Assembly (NCBI RefSeq): GCF_019797865.1
Contig: NZ_CP081869.1
Span: 2,046,001-2,110,000, forward strand
Length of the DNA stretch: 64,000 bases
Source: Chenggangzhangella methanolivorans
GTDB lineage: Bacteria > Pseudomonadota > Alphaproteobacteria > Rhizobiales > Methylopilaceae
Reading direction: 5' to 3'
Part shown: positions 35,127 through 43,280 of the stretch, in pieces
How positions within the stretch are numbered: the first letter of the stretch is position 1
How the letters are laid out: each line of letters begins with the position of its first letter
Program-made: the position numbers and the translations under genes
Notes under the pieces: model-generated
What the model saw: the letters and a program-made list of their open reading frames with translations, nothing else
What the model was told of the DNA's origin: nothing
Databases searched by the model: none

Positions 35127-35996
35127 TCAGACCGTGGGCACGAGCTTGGCTGCAGCTTCCCGGTAGGTATGGAGGGGACGACCGAGGATTGTCGTCAGCC
35201 TCTCGACGTCGCCCGGTTCCGGGATCATGCCGTCGCTGACGTAACGCTCGGCCATCAGCCGCATCTCATAGGCCTGCCACTTCGGCATGAACGTCGCCAT
35301 GTTCTGCTCGAAGGCGCTGGGGTCGTCGCCGCCGTAAACGACGGGGCGGCCCAGGAGGTCGGACCAGATCGCGGTCACATCGGCGCCCGTCAGCGTGTCT
35401 GGGCCAACCAGGTTGATGGTCTCGATCGGCAGCTTGCCGGGCGCCTGGTCGCGCCGGATTAGCTCGATGGCTGCGACCTCGGCGATGTCACGGGCGTCCA
35501 CCATGGCGACGCCCTTGGCGCCGATCGGCATAGGGTAGACGCCGTGGTTCACGATGACGTCCCTGACCATGACCTCGTTGTCGATGAAGTAGGACGGCCG
35601 CAGGATCGTGGCGCTGAAGCCCTCCTGCTCGAGCATCCGCTCCGCCCCGGACTTCACCGCGAAGTGCGGCACGTTCGCGAAGCGGTCGGCGTGGATCACC
35701 GAGAGGTAGACGACCCTGTCGACCCCCGCCTCGCGGGCCACGTTGAGCGTGATGATCGCCTGGGTGAATTCATCGCCCGTGACGGCGTTCAGCAGGAACA
35801 GCGTGGTCACGCCGTCGAACGCCTTGCGCAGCGCTTCGATGTCGAGAAGGTCGCCCTGCGCGACGTCGACCTCCTTCGGGAAATCCGCCTTCGAGGCGTC
35901 ACGGGTGAGGACGCGCACGGCCGCGCCGCGCTTGACGAGCTGGTCGACGACATGGCGGCCGACGCGGCCGGTGGCGCCGGTGACGAGAATGGTCAT
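35127..35996 (-). CDS. NmrA/QOR2-like NAD(P)-binding protein
   Basis: A 289-residue atypical short-chain dehydrogenase. The N-terminal dinucleotide motif is ILVTGATGRVGRHVVDQLVK, and the chain follows the NmrA pattern (DVAQGDLLDIEALRKAFDGV, then TILRPSYFIDNEVMV). Members include NAD(P)H:quinone oxidoreductase 2 and redox-sensing regulators. It is divergent from a LysR gene that probably controls it. Confidence 0.9.
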   Translation of the reverse strand: MTILVTGATGRVGRHVVDQLVKRGAAVRVLTRDASKADFPKEVDVAQGDLLDIEALRKAFDGVTTLFLLNAVTGDEFTQAIITLNVAREAGVDRVVYLSVIHADRFANVPHFAVKSGAERMLEQEGFSATILRPSYFIDNEVMVRDVIVNHGVYPMPIGAKGVAMVDARDIAEVAAIELIRRDQAPGKLPIETINLVGPDTLTGADVTAIWSDLLGRPVVYGGDDPSAFEQNMATFMPKWQAYEMRLMAERYVSDGMIPEPGDVERLTTILGRPLHTYREAAAKLVPTV

Positions 35997-36050
35997 TGGA
36001 ATCGCTCCTGTTCGGGTTGAGGACAGCCCGAAAGTGAGTGATCCACATTC

Positions 36051-36062
36051 GTCTCGATAGAC
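36051..36062. promoter_or_regulatory. GTCT-CGAT-AGAC inverted repeat between divergent NmrA-like and LysR genes
   Basis: Four-base arms with a four-base spacer in the 102-base gap. Its position fits a LysR operator, but the arms are short. Confidence 0.3.
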
Positions 36063-36098
36063 GCTATATCTGAACGCTGTGTCTCACTGGTGGAACAG

Positions 36099-37004
36099 AT
36101 GGATCTGCTTGCGCTCGCCGACTTCAATCTCGTCGCCCGCCATGGCGGGTTCGGAAAGGCCGCTCGCGCGGCCGCACGCCCGAAGGCCACGCTGTCCCGA
36201 CGGGTAACCGAGCTGGAAGCTAGCCTCGAGCTCCGCCTGTTCGAGCGAGGGGCCCGTGTCTTGAAACTGACTGAGGAAGGCCGCGCGCTGTTCGAGCGGA
36301 CTGCTGTGATGCTGACCGAGCTGGACGAGACGGCGACCGAGATCGCATCCCGCGGAGGCCGTCCGCGGGGGAGGCTCAGGATCAGCGCGCCGTCGCTGTT
36401 TTCCCAGACGACCATGGGAAGACTCGCCGCGGGCTTCGCGCTGAAGCATCCCGACGTCAGGCTCGAGGTCACGGCCGAGGATCGGCCCGTCGACATGATC
36501 GAGGAAGGCTATGACCTCGTCATCCGGGTGAACCCGGAGCCTGACGCGACGTTGGTCGGCCGCGTCTTCCTCCGCGACCGCCTGGTGGTCGTGGCGAGTC
36601 CCGGTCTCGCACGCCCCTTGATCGGCAGCGAAGCCGTCCCGGCCGTCGTGAGGGGATCGGTGGGTGGTGCCGAAGCCTGGCAGGTGAGCACGCAGGAAGG
36701 GCGATCATCCATCGCCGTGGATCCCAAGCTGGGGCTGTCGTCGCTCGTCATGGTGCGAGACGCGGTTCGCATGGGCGTCGGCGCGGCCCGGCTTCCGCTG
36801 TCGCTCGCCAGTCCCGACATCGTCGCCGGACGACTTGCGCACTGGGGCGACGTCGAGGGACCCGAGACCACGTTGTGGGCGCTGTACCCGACCCGACGGC
36901 TTCTCAGCGCTCGCGTGGCGGCGTTCCTGGACCACTTGAGGGATGCCTTCCCGAACGGGAGCCCTGACGAGCTCGCCGCCTACGTCAGTCAGAGCGCGGG
37001 TTGA
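36099..37004 (+). CDS. LysR-family transcription regulator
   Basis: A 301-residue regulator. The HTH reads FNLVARHGGFGKAARAAARPKA, and TLSRRVTELEASLELRLFER follows. The effector domain fills the rest. I chose the ATG at 36099; a GTG at 36090 is possible. It is transcribed away from the NmrA-like gene and probably regulates it. Confidence 0.92.
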   Translation: MDLLALADFNLVARHGGFGKAARAAARPKATLSRRVTELEASLELRLFERGARVLKLTEEGRALFERTAVMLTELDETATEIASRGGRPRGRLRISAPSLFSQTTMGRLAAGFALKHPDVRLEVTAEDRPVDMIEEGYDLVIRVNPEPDATLVGRVFLRDRLVVVASPGLARPLIGSEAVPAVVRGSVGGAEAWQVSTQEGRSSIAVDPKLGLSSLVMVRDAVRMGVGAARLPLSLASPDIVAGRLAHWGDVEGPETTLWALYPTRRLLSARVAAFLDHLRDAFPNGSPDELAAYVSQSAG

Positions 37005-37011
37005 TCCGGGG

Positions 37012-38289
37012 CTAGCCCGCCCTCGCCACCGGGAGCTCGTCGACCCGCGTCGTGTAGCGCGGCGAGCGCATCTCGAACTTCGTCGCCCACGGCATTTTCA
37101 TGCCCGCCGCCGCCGAGATGATGGCGCCTCGGCCGAAGCGCGCATTCACGGCGTCGACCGCGGCCATCATCCGGTCGGCCTTCTCGCGGTCGCGCCCGCC
37201 GATCAGCGCAGCGGGCGCGTGGTCGGCGCGGACCAGGTCGTCCAAGATCACGCCCGCCTTCGCGAGCTTGGCGCCGCGCGGTGGCCAGAGGCGACGCGCC
37301 CCGCGGGAGGCCGCCGCGATGAGCGCCAGCCCGTCGCTCGTCGCCTCGATTAGGTCCTCGGTGGCGCCCGCGGAGAAGTGCGGGTCGCCGTTGTGGAGGT
37401 TGGAGTGCGCGAACACCGACAGGTGCGTCGCGGCGAGGCCGTGGCGCCGCAGCTTCTCGCCCGCGCGGAAGGCGTGCGAGGCCACGGCCTCGATGAGGCC
37501 CTCCAGCGTGGTCACCGGTCGTCCGAAGCTGCGCGTGACGGCGATGCCCTTCCGCTGAGGAACAACAGTCTCGAGGTCGATGCAGGTGACGCCGCGGAGC
37601 TCGTGGAGCGTCCGCTCGCCGACGACGGTGAACTTCATCCGGATCTGACGTGGGTCCATGCGCGCGAGGTCGCCCGCCGTTTTGATCCCCAGCGCCTCCA
37701 TCTTCGCCCACGACCGCGGTCCGACGCCCCACACGTCTGAGACGTGGAAGCGGTCGAGCCTGGCCTGTCGCTCGGCCGGATCGGTGAGGTCGACGACGCC
37801 GCGGGCCTCGGGATCCTTCTTGGCCATGGCGTTGGCCGCCTTAGCCAGGGTCTTGGTGGGCCCGATGCCGACGCAGGTCGGAACGCCCGTCCAGCGCAGC
37901 ACGGTCGCGCGCAAGTCCCGGGCCAGCTCGGCCCGTTCGGACAGCCGGAAGTTCGAGAGATCGAGAAAGCTCTCGTCGATCGAGTAGGTCTCGACCTCGC
38001 GAGCCCAGGATTCGTAGATCCAGCCCATTCTGCGGCTCATGTCTCCGTAGAGCGTGTAGTTCGAGCTGTAGACCGCGATCCGTTCGCGGCGGCAGAGGTC
38101 GCGGATCTTGAAGAAGGGGTCGCCCATCTTGATGCCGAGCGCCTTGGCCTCGGAGGTCCTTGCGATCGCGCAGCCGTCGTTGTTCGACAGCACGATCACG
38201 GGACGGGTCGCGAGCTTGGGATCGAACACGCGCTCGCAGGAGCAGTAGAAGCTGTTGCCGTCGATGAGGGCGAAGGAACGCTCGGTCAC
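37012..38289 (-). CDS. umuC: Y-family DNA polymerase V catalytic subunit
   Basis: A 425-residue translesion polymerase. It begins with a GTG (38289) overlapping the umuD stop (GTGA) and reads [20 protein letters not shown], carrying the first catalytic Asp. [13 protein letters not shown] and [11 protein letters not shown] with the second acidic pair follow, then the HhH region [18 protein letters not shown] and the little-finger domain. The C-terminus lacks an obvious beta-clamp motif. It is the last gene of a three-gene SOS operon. Confidence 0.93.
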   Translation of the reverse strand: MTERSFALIDGNSFYCSCERVFDPKLATRPVIVLSNNDGCAIARTSEAKALGIKMGDPFFKIRDLCRRERIAVYSSNYTLYGDMSRRMGWIYESWAREVETYSIDESFLDLSNFRLSERAELARDLRATVLRWTGVPTCVGIGPTKTLAKAANAMAKKDPEARGVVDLTDPAERQARLDRFHVSDVWGVGPRSWAKMEALGIKTAGDLARMDPRQIRMKFTVVGERTLHELRGVTCIDLETVVPQRKGIAVTRSFGRPVTTLEGLIEAVASHAFRAGEKLRRHGLAATHLSVFAHSNLHNGDPHFSAGATEDLIEATSDGLALIAAASRGARRLWPPRGAKLAKAGVILDDLVRADHAPAALIGGRDREKADRMMAAVDAVNARFGRGAIISAAAGMKMPWATKFEMRSPRYTTRVDELPVARAG

Positions 38290-38720
38290 GGGCGCACCGC
38301 CCGTAGGCGGTGCAGGTTCCACGTGACGACGCCCCAGAGCTCGATCTCGGCCAGCTCCGGCGCCTCGAAGTCCGGGAGCCGCCTGTTGGCGAAGGCGAGC
38401 CGCGGACGGCCCGCCAGCGAGAGCCGCTTCAGCGACCGCTCGCCGTTCACGATGGCGACGACCACGTCGCGGTCGCGCGGCTCGAGGCTTCGGTCGACCA
38501 CCAGGATGTCCCGGTCGAAGATCCCCGCGTCCTGCATGCTGTCGCCGTCCACCCGCCACAGGAACGTCGCCGGCGGGTTGGTGATGAGCAGCCGCGCCAC
38601 GTCGACCGCGTCCTCGAGGAAGTCGTCGGCCGGAGACGGGAAGCCCGCGCAGAGGCCGTGCTCGAACATCGGCACCCGAAGCTCGGGGCCGAGCGCGACC
38701 GCACGGACGAAGCGGCTCAC
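38286..38720 (-). CDS. umuD: UmuD-like SOS mutagenesis protein
   Basis: A 144-residue LexA-like serine peptidase. The self-cleavage site is Ala25-Gly26 in LCAGFPSP. The catalytic dyad is Ser61 in [20 protein letters not shown] and Lys98 in RSLKRL. RecA-stimulated cleavage gives UmuD', which joins UmuC to form polymerase V. Its ATG overlaps the stop of the small upstream gene (ATGA), and its stop overlaps umuC, so all three are translationally coupled. Confidence 0.93.
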   Translation of the reverse strand: MSRFVRAVALGPELRVPMFEHGLCAGFPSPADDFLEDAVDVARLLITNPPATFLWRVDGDSMQDAGIFDRDILVVDRSLEPRDRDVVVAIVNGERSLKRLSLAGRPRLAFANRRLPDFEAPELAEIELWGVVTWNLHRLRAVRP

Positions 38721-38908
38721 GGGGCGGGCCTCGGCGGCTGCAGTCCGCGCCGATAGCCGAGGGACACGTTACGCTCGGCGTTCTCCAGAAGGGCGATCAG
38801 GGACCTGATCGCGGCGCGCTCGCTTCCAGCCTGCCGAATCGCGTCGTCGACGGCGCGCTCGACGTCCGAGCCCTCGTCTTCCAGCAGCTTGTCCGCGACG
38901 TCCGGCAT
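38717..38908 (-). CDS. small leader gene of the umuDC operon
   Basis: A 63-residue acidic, helical protein ([20 protein letters not shown]; later [20 protein letters not shown]). The ATG at 38908 follows GGAGAG-like sequence. A perfect SOS box sits 34 bases upstream, so this is the first gene of the operon. It overlaps umuD by four bases. I do not recognise a family. It could be a regulator of UmuD or simply a coupling cistron. The open frame extends to 38959, but that part covers the SOS box. Confidence 0.65.
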   Translation of the reverse strand: MPDVADKLLEDEGSDVERAVDDAIRQAGSERAAIRSLIALLENAERNVSLGYRRGLQPPRPAP

Positions 38909-38942
38909 CCAACTCTCCCAAAAGGAGCGCAAGGATGCATGA

Positions 38943-38957
38943 GAACATTTAGGGAAC
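38943..38957 (-). promoter_or_regulatory. LexA (SOS) box GTTC-N7-GTTC
   Basis: On the plus strand GAAC, seven bases, GAAC, which is the exact alphaproteobacterial LexA consensus when read on the minus strand. It overlaps the expected promoter of the leader-umuD-umuC operon, so the operon should be induced by DNA damage. Confidence 0.85.
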
Positions 38958-39093
38958 AAGTCCGTTCCTGATCGGAGCGACGCGTCAGTCCGCCTCGGGG
39001 CACCGGACGCTGTCTCCGAACGTCCATGTCCGCAGGACGTTGCCTGTCTGAGGGTGGCGCAGACGCGCCGCCGAATTCTTTCAGGAGACGGGC

Positions 39094-39306
39094 ATGAGCG
39101 ACAACGACGTGGTCGGATGGGTCTTCGACGACAAGGACGGCGGCCGCTGGGCGGTGCAGGCCGACAGCAAGGAGGCGGCGATGGAGATCTTCACGAAGAC
39201 CGCACCTTCCAAGACCAGCATCGTCGACGAGCACACCATTCCGAGCGCGGACGCTGCTCGTTACCAACTCGAGCAAGGCAAGGCCGTCCAGCAGGCGAAG
39301 GCATGA
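39094..39306 (+). CDS. small hypothetical protein
   Basis: A 70-residue soluble protein (MSDNDVVGWVFDDKDGGRWA, then KTSIVDEHTIPSADAARYQL). An AGGAG site precedes the ATG. Its stop overlaps the start of the DUF2177 gene (ATGA), so the two are coupled. Function unknown. Confidence 0.7.
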   Translation: MSDNDVVGWVFDDKDGGRWAVQADSKEAAMEIFTKTAPSKTSIVDEHTIPSADAARYQLEQGKAVQQAKA

Positions 39307-39707
39307 AGACGAACCTCATCGCCTACGGCTTCACGGCCGTCGCTTTCCTTGTCATCGACGGGATCTGGCTCGGTCTCGTTGCCCGTGGCTTTTACAGGAG
39401 CCAGATGGGCGACCTGATGTCGCCCAGTCCCAGCATCGCCGCGGCGGCCGCTTTCTACCTGATCTTCGTGTTCGGGCTGGTGTGGTTCGCGGTCTCGCCG
39501 GCGCTTGCGTCGGGATCGTGGACGACAGCGTTGGTCAACGGAGCGGTCCTCGGTCTCGTCGGCTACGCGACCTACGACCTCACGAACCTCGCCGTGGTGC
39601 GCGGCTTCCCGCCGATGCTGGCGATGGTCGACCTGGCTTGGGGAACGGTCCTGTCCGCGGTCGCCGCAACAGTCGGCTTCGTCGCAACGCCGGCGGTCTC
39701 AGGCTGA
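39303..39707 (+). CDS. DUF2177 family membrane protein
   Basis: A 134-residue protein with four membrane helices and the family's conserved pattern: LVIDGIWLGLVARGFYRSQM near the start and GYATYDLTNLAVVRGFP in the second half. The function of the family is not known. It is translationally coupled to the small gene upstream. Confidence 0.9.
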   Translation: MKTNLIAYGFTAVAFLVIDGIWLGLVARGFYRSQMGDLMSPSPSIAAAAAFYLIFVFGLVWFAVSPALASGSWTTALVNGAVLGLVGYATYDLTNLAVVRGFPPMLAMVDLAWGTVLSAVAATVGFVATPAVSG

Positions 39708-39774
39708 CGCGCTCCGGCCGTGAAGGCTGGTCCTGTAGCCCCGCGGCCGCTCAACCTCAACTGAAGGACTGTCC

Positions 39775-40833
39775 ATGAACACCGCCCTCATCGTCGGCGT
39801 GACCGGGATCGCCGGAAGCGCGCTCGCCGAGTCCCTCGTCGCCGACGGATGGAAGGTCCTTGGTCTCGCACGCAACCCCGAGAGACAGGAGGGGGTGAAG
39901 CCGATCGCAGCCGACCTGCTGGACGAGGCCGCGCTCCGGGGAAGCTGTCAGGCGCAAAGCCGATGCACGTGTTCATCACGAGCTGGCTGCGACAGGACAC
40001 AGAGGCCGAGAGCATCCGTGTCAACGGCGCGATGGTCCGCAACATCCTCACGGCCGTCGGGCCGGCGGGGGTCGGTCCGGCACGTTGCGTTGGTCACGGG
40101 CCTGAAGCACTACCTCGGACCCTTCGAGGCCTATGGGAAAGGCGACCTGCCCAAGACGCCGTTCCGCGAGAACCAGGGTCGGCTCGACGTCGCTAATTTT
40201 TACTACGCGCAGGAGGACGAGCTGTTCGCTGCGGCGAAGCGGGACGGCTTCACCCGGTCGGTCCACCGCGCCCACACGGTGATCGGCAAGGCCGTTGGGA
40301 ACGCGATGAACATGGGGACGACGCTCGCGGTCCACGCGACGATCTGCAAGGAGACGGGACGACCTTTCCTGTTCCCGGGCTCCCTGGCGCAGTGGGAGAG
40401 CCTGACTGACATGACGGACGCCCATCAGCTCGCGGCGCAGATGCTGTGGGCCGCCACGACGCCGGAGGCCGCCGACACCGCGTTCAACATCGTCAACGGC
40501 GACGTCTACCGATGGTCGTGGATGTGGGGCCGGATCGCCGAGTAGTTCGAGCTCCCATACGTCGAGTTCGACGGGGTTGTCCGGCCGCTCGAAGAGCAGA
40601 TGGCCAAAGACGACGAGACCTGGCGCAAGATCGCCGTGACACATGGTCTCGCGGAGCGAGAGCTCGGCCGTCTCGCTTCCCCTTGGCACACCGACGCCGA
40701 CCTCGGCAGGCCGATCGAGGTCGTGACCGACATGAGCCGATGCCGGAAGCTCGGCTTCACGGGCTATGTCGCGACCGACGACGCGTTCTTCTCGCTGTTC
40801 GAGCGGCTTCGGCAGGAGCGGCTGATCCCGTAG
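39775..40833 (+). pseudogene. PRISE-type SDR (progesterone 5-beta-reductase/iridoid synthase-like), two frameshifts and one in-frame stop
   Basis: The intact protein would have about 352 residues and reduce enones with NADPH. The start reads ALIVGVTGIAGSALAESLVA. The frame leaves near 39942 and continues elsewhere as KPMHVFITSWLRQDTEAESI. It returns in the G5 run at 40067-40071, giving HVALVTGLKHYLGPFEAYGK. An in-frame TAG at 40543-40545 replaces what should be a Tyr codon (GRIAE-stop-FELPYVEFDG). The rest continues in frame to 40833. Three lesions in one gene suggest either gene decay or poor local sequence. AGGACT precedes the ATG. Confidence 0.8.
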
Positions 40834-40848
40834 GATTCCGCGATTCTG

Positions 40849-41305
40849 TTAGCTCCCGATCGGTTCGGCCGCGGCTTCGTCGAGACCGGTCCCGGCCTGG
40901 ACCGCGAGCGCGCGATCTGCGGCCTGCGAGTCGAAGTACTCCCCGAGGGTGCGGACCTTGCCCCACTTCAGGGTGAAGACGTGCAGGCCGCGGTTCTCGT
41001 ACCGACTGCGACCGTCGCGAAGGCCTCGGTCGCCCTCCATCGCGCGAACACGGTCGTGTTCCAAGGTCCGCCAGTCATCCAAACTTCGTCCAGCGTTATG
41101 CGGAGCGTGGGGAAGACGCGCCCCATGCGCTCGACCCACTTGCGGACGGCCTACTTACCGCGTCGCTCGCCTCCGAGCGCGTGCGTTCCGGACACGCGGT
41201 GATGGACGTCTGGGCCATGTCCTTGACCACAGCGTCCCATCGGCGGACGTTCACGTCGTCGAAGCTCAGGCGGATCTTCTTCTCGACGATGTAGGCGTAG
41301 ACCAT
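40849..41305 (-). pseudogene. NTF2/SnoaL-like protein, two frameshifts and one in-frame stop
   Basis: The start is MVYAYIVEKKIRLSFDDVNV, with RRWDAVVKDMA following, as in polyketide-cyclase-like NTF2 folds. The frame shifts near 41213 to read PDVHHRVSGTHALGGERRGK. A TAG lies at 41151-41153. The same frame continues AVRKWVERMGRVFPTLRIT and FARWRATE, then shifts near 41010 to RYENRGLHVFTLKWGKVRTL, ending at 40849. The parts together make one NTF2-like domain of about 150 residues. It converges on the PRISE-type gene. Either a dead gene or a badly sequenced one. Confidence 0.65.
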
Positions 41306-41420
41306 GGAGCGTTTCCTTCGCTGTTGCGCCGCCTGCCGCCGGCCGGGCGGGCCGACGGCGCCATGAGACCTTGGCGGACAGTCTTCGGTGGAGAGGCAGC
41401 GTCCTTGGCGGACCGGGCCG

Positions 41421-42363
41421 CTACCGATCGGCCTTGATCGAGCGGAACTGGAAGCTCTTCGGCATCTGCCCCTTGAGCGACGGATCGACGAGATTGACGA
41501 TCTGGCCTTCGGCGACCCAGATGACGTCCCCGACGCGGGTTAGGCCCGTCGGTCCCGCGAACTCCTTGATCATCGTCAGCGTCGCCTTGCCGTCGGCGAT
41601 CGTGACCTGCGACAGCGGCCCGCCGCCCTCGACCATCAGGAAACCGGCGCCGTCCGTTAAGGCCGTCCGGGAACTTCAGCGGCCGCGCCGTCTCTATCTT
41701 CTCAATCTTGCCGACCGCGCCGGAATCAACCTCCATGCGGAACAGCTCGCCGCTGATGAAGGTGTTGGCGTAGAGGAAGCCGTCGGCCCCAAACGCGAGG
41801 CCGTCGAGGCCGCCCTTGAGCCGGTCGTCCTGCGCCCACACCTGCATCTTCGTTTCGCCGAAGGCGAGGCGCAGGATCTGCGGCTGGGCCGTGTTCGAGA
41901 CGTAGAGCGCCTTGTCGGGGCCAATCGCCATGTCGTTGCAGATCGCGGGCCTCGACGGCAGCTCGACGCTGATCCGGCCTTCGCCGGTCGTGAGGTCGAA
42001 GCCCTTCACGAACGAGCCCTCGATCTCGGTCGGGCCCTTGGCTCCGAGTTGGGAGGCGTCGTTGGAGCAGACCCAGAGCAGCCCGTTGGCCTCGTCGGCC
42101 AGCACGCCGAAGGTCGAGCGCGTTCCGAAGGCCCCTGGCTTGATCCAGACCTCAGCTTCGGCCGACCCTGGCTTGGCGCGCACTATGCCGCCATGGGTGA
42201 GGCTTCCGGCGTAGAGCGTGCCGTCCGCCGTTGCCGTCACGCTTTCGGGGAACGGCGAGCCGGCCGGAACTGCGATCGTCGCCGGATCAGCCGTCGCGGC
42301 GGACGCGGCGCCGAAGACGAGGCCTGCGGTGGCGAGCGCTTTCCAGCTCCGTGTTCTTTTCAT
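41421..42363 (-). CDS. exported SMP-30/gluconolactonase-like beta-propeller protein, one frameshift
   Basis: About 313 residues with a signal peptide (MKRTRSWKALATAGLVFGAA) and a six-bladed propeller typical of SMP-30/gluconolactonases. Metal-site candidates lie in PFPESVTATADGTLYAGS, RPAICNDMAIGPDKALYVSN and GGLDGLAFGADGFLYANTF. The frame breaks near 41658; joining gives FPDGLTDGAGFLMVEGGG and the end at 41421. AGGAGG precedes the ATG at 42363. The substrate of the hydrolase, if it is one, is unknown. Confidence 0.8.
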
Positions 42364-42403
42364 CGTTCGGTCCTCCTGATCGGGGTCTTGTTCGGCGCCG
42401 CGC

Positions 42404-43243
42404 TCAAGCGACCTCAGCCTTGGCAACGGTCTTCTTCGGGCGCATGCTGGCCATTGCATGTCCCATGATCGTGGTCCGGGCCCCGCGCGGGAGGGGTGCG
42501 AGCGACCAACCCAGGAACTTGGCGACGAAGCCGGGTCGCACAGTTCCGGATCGGCCGAGCGCCGCGATCGTGGCGCGCGCCACGTCTTTCGTGGTCGCGG
42601 CGAAGCCCATATTCATGTTCGCGCGGCTCGCGAAGCCGCTGTGCGTCGGCCCCGGAGCGGTGGCCAGCACATCGACGCCGCGTGGCTTCAGCTCGCGCGA
42701 GAGCCCATCGGCAAGGCTCTGCACGAACGCCTTCGTTGCGGCGTAGTTGGCTGCGCCGGCCGCTCCCTGGAAGGCGAGGACGGAGCTGAACAAGACGAGC
42801 CCACCGCGGCCGCGGGCGGCCAGACGGCGGCCGAACACGGTGGAGATTTCGACGACCGAGCGGCAATTGAGGTCGACCATGTCGAGCTCTGTTTCGAGCG
42901 AGGCGTCGAGCAACGCGCCTGAAGTGCCGAACCCGGCGGCCGCAACGACAAGGCCGATGTCGAGTTCAGCCGTCGCCTTGTCGAGCTGCGCCGCCCCGCC
43001 GCGGGGCCCGAGATCGCTCGCCACGACGCGCGTCTCGACGCCGTTCCTGCCGAGATCGGCCGCGAGCGCTTCGAGCGCCTCCTGCCGCCGGGCGACCAGC
43101 ACGAGGTTAAAGCCGTCCTGAGCGAGCTGCTCGGCGATGGCGCGCCCGATCCCATCGGAGGCGCCCGTCACGAGCGCCCAGGGACCGTAGCGGCGCAGGT
43201 TCGGGCTTGGGTTCCCGGCCCGGTCGGATGCTTGCAGGCTCAT
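42404..43243 (-). CDS. SDR-family oxidoreductase
   Basis: A 279-residue short-chain dehydrogenase. Cofactor motif ALVTGASDGIGRAIAEQLAQ, AAAGFGTSG at the NNAG position, and the active site in LFSSVLAFQGAAGAANYAAT followed by KAFVQSLADGLSRELKPRG. The C-terminal 40 residues are hydrophobic and basic, as in acyl-CoA-reductase-like SDRs. It lies between the SMP-30 gene and the RND pump on the same strand (37 bases from the pump), so it may be cotranscribed. Confidence 0.9.
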   Translation of the reverse strand: MSLQASDRAGNPSPNLRRYGPWALVTGASDGIGRAIAEQLAQDGFNLVLVARRQEALEALAADLGRNGVETRVVASDLGPRGGAAQLDKATAELDIGLVVAAAGFGTSGALLDASLETELDMVDLNCRSVVEISTVFGRRLAARGRGGLVLFSSVLAFQGAAGAANYAATKAFVQSLADGLSRELKPRGVDVLATAPGPTHSGFASRANMNMGFAATTKDVARATIAALGRSGTVRPGFVAKFLGWSLAPLPRGARTTIMGHAMASMRPKKTVAKAEVA

Positions 43244-43280
43244 GTCGGTTTTCCTGTGTTTCGGTCGTTGATGGGATGGC

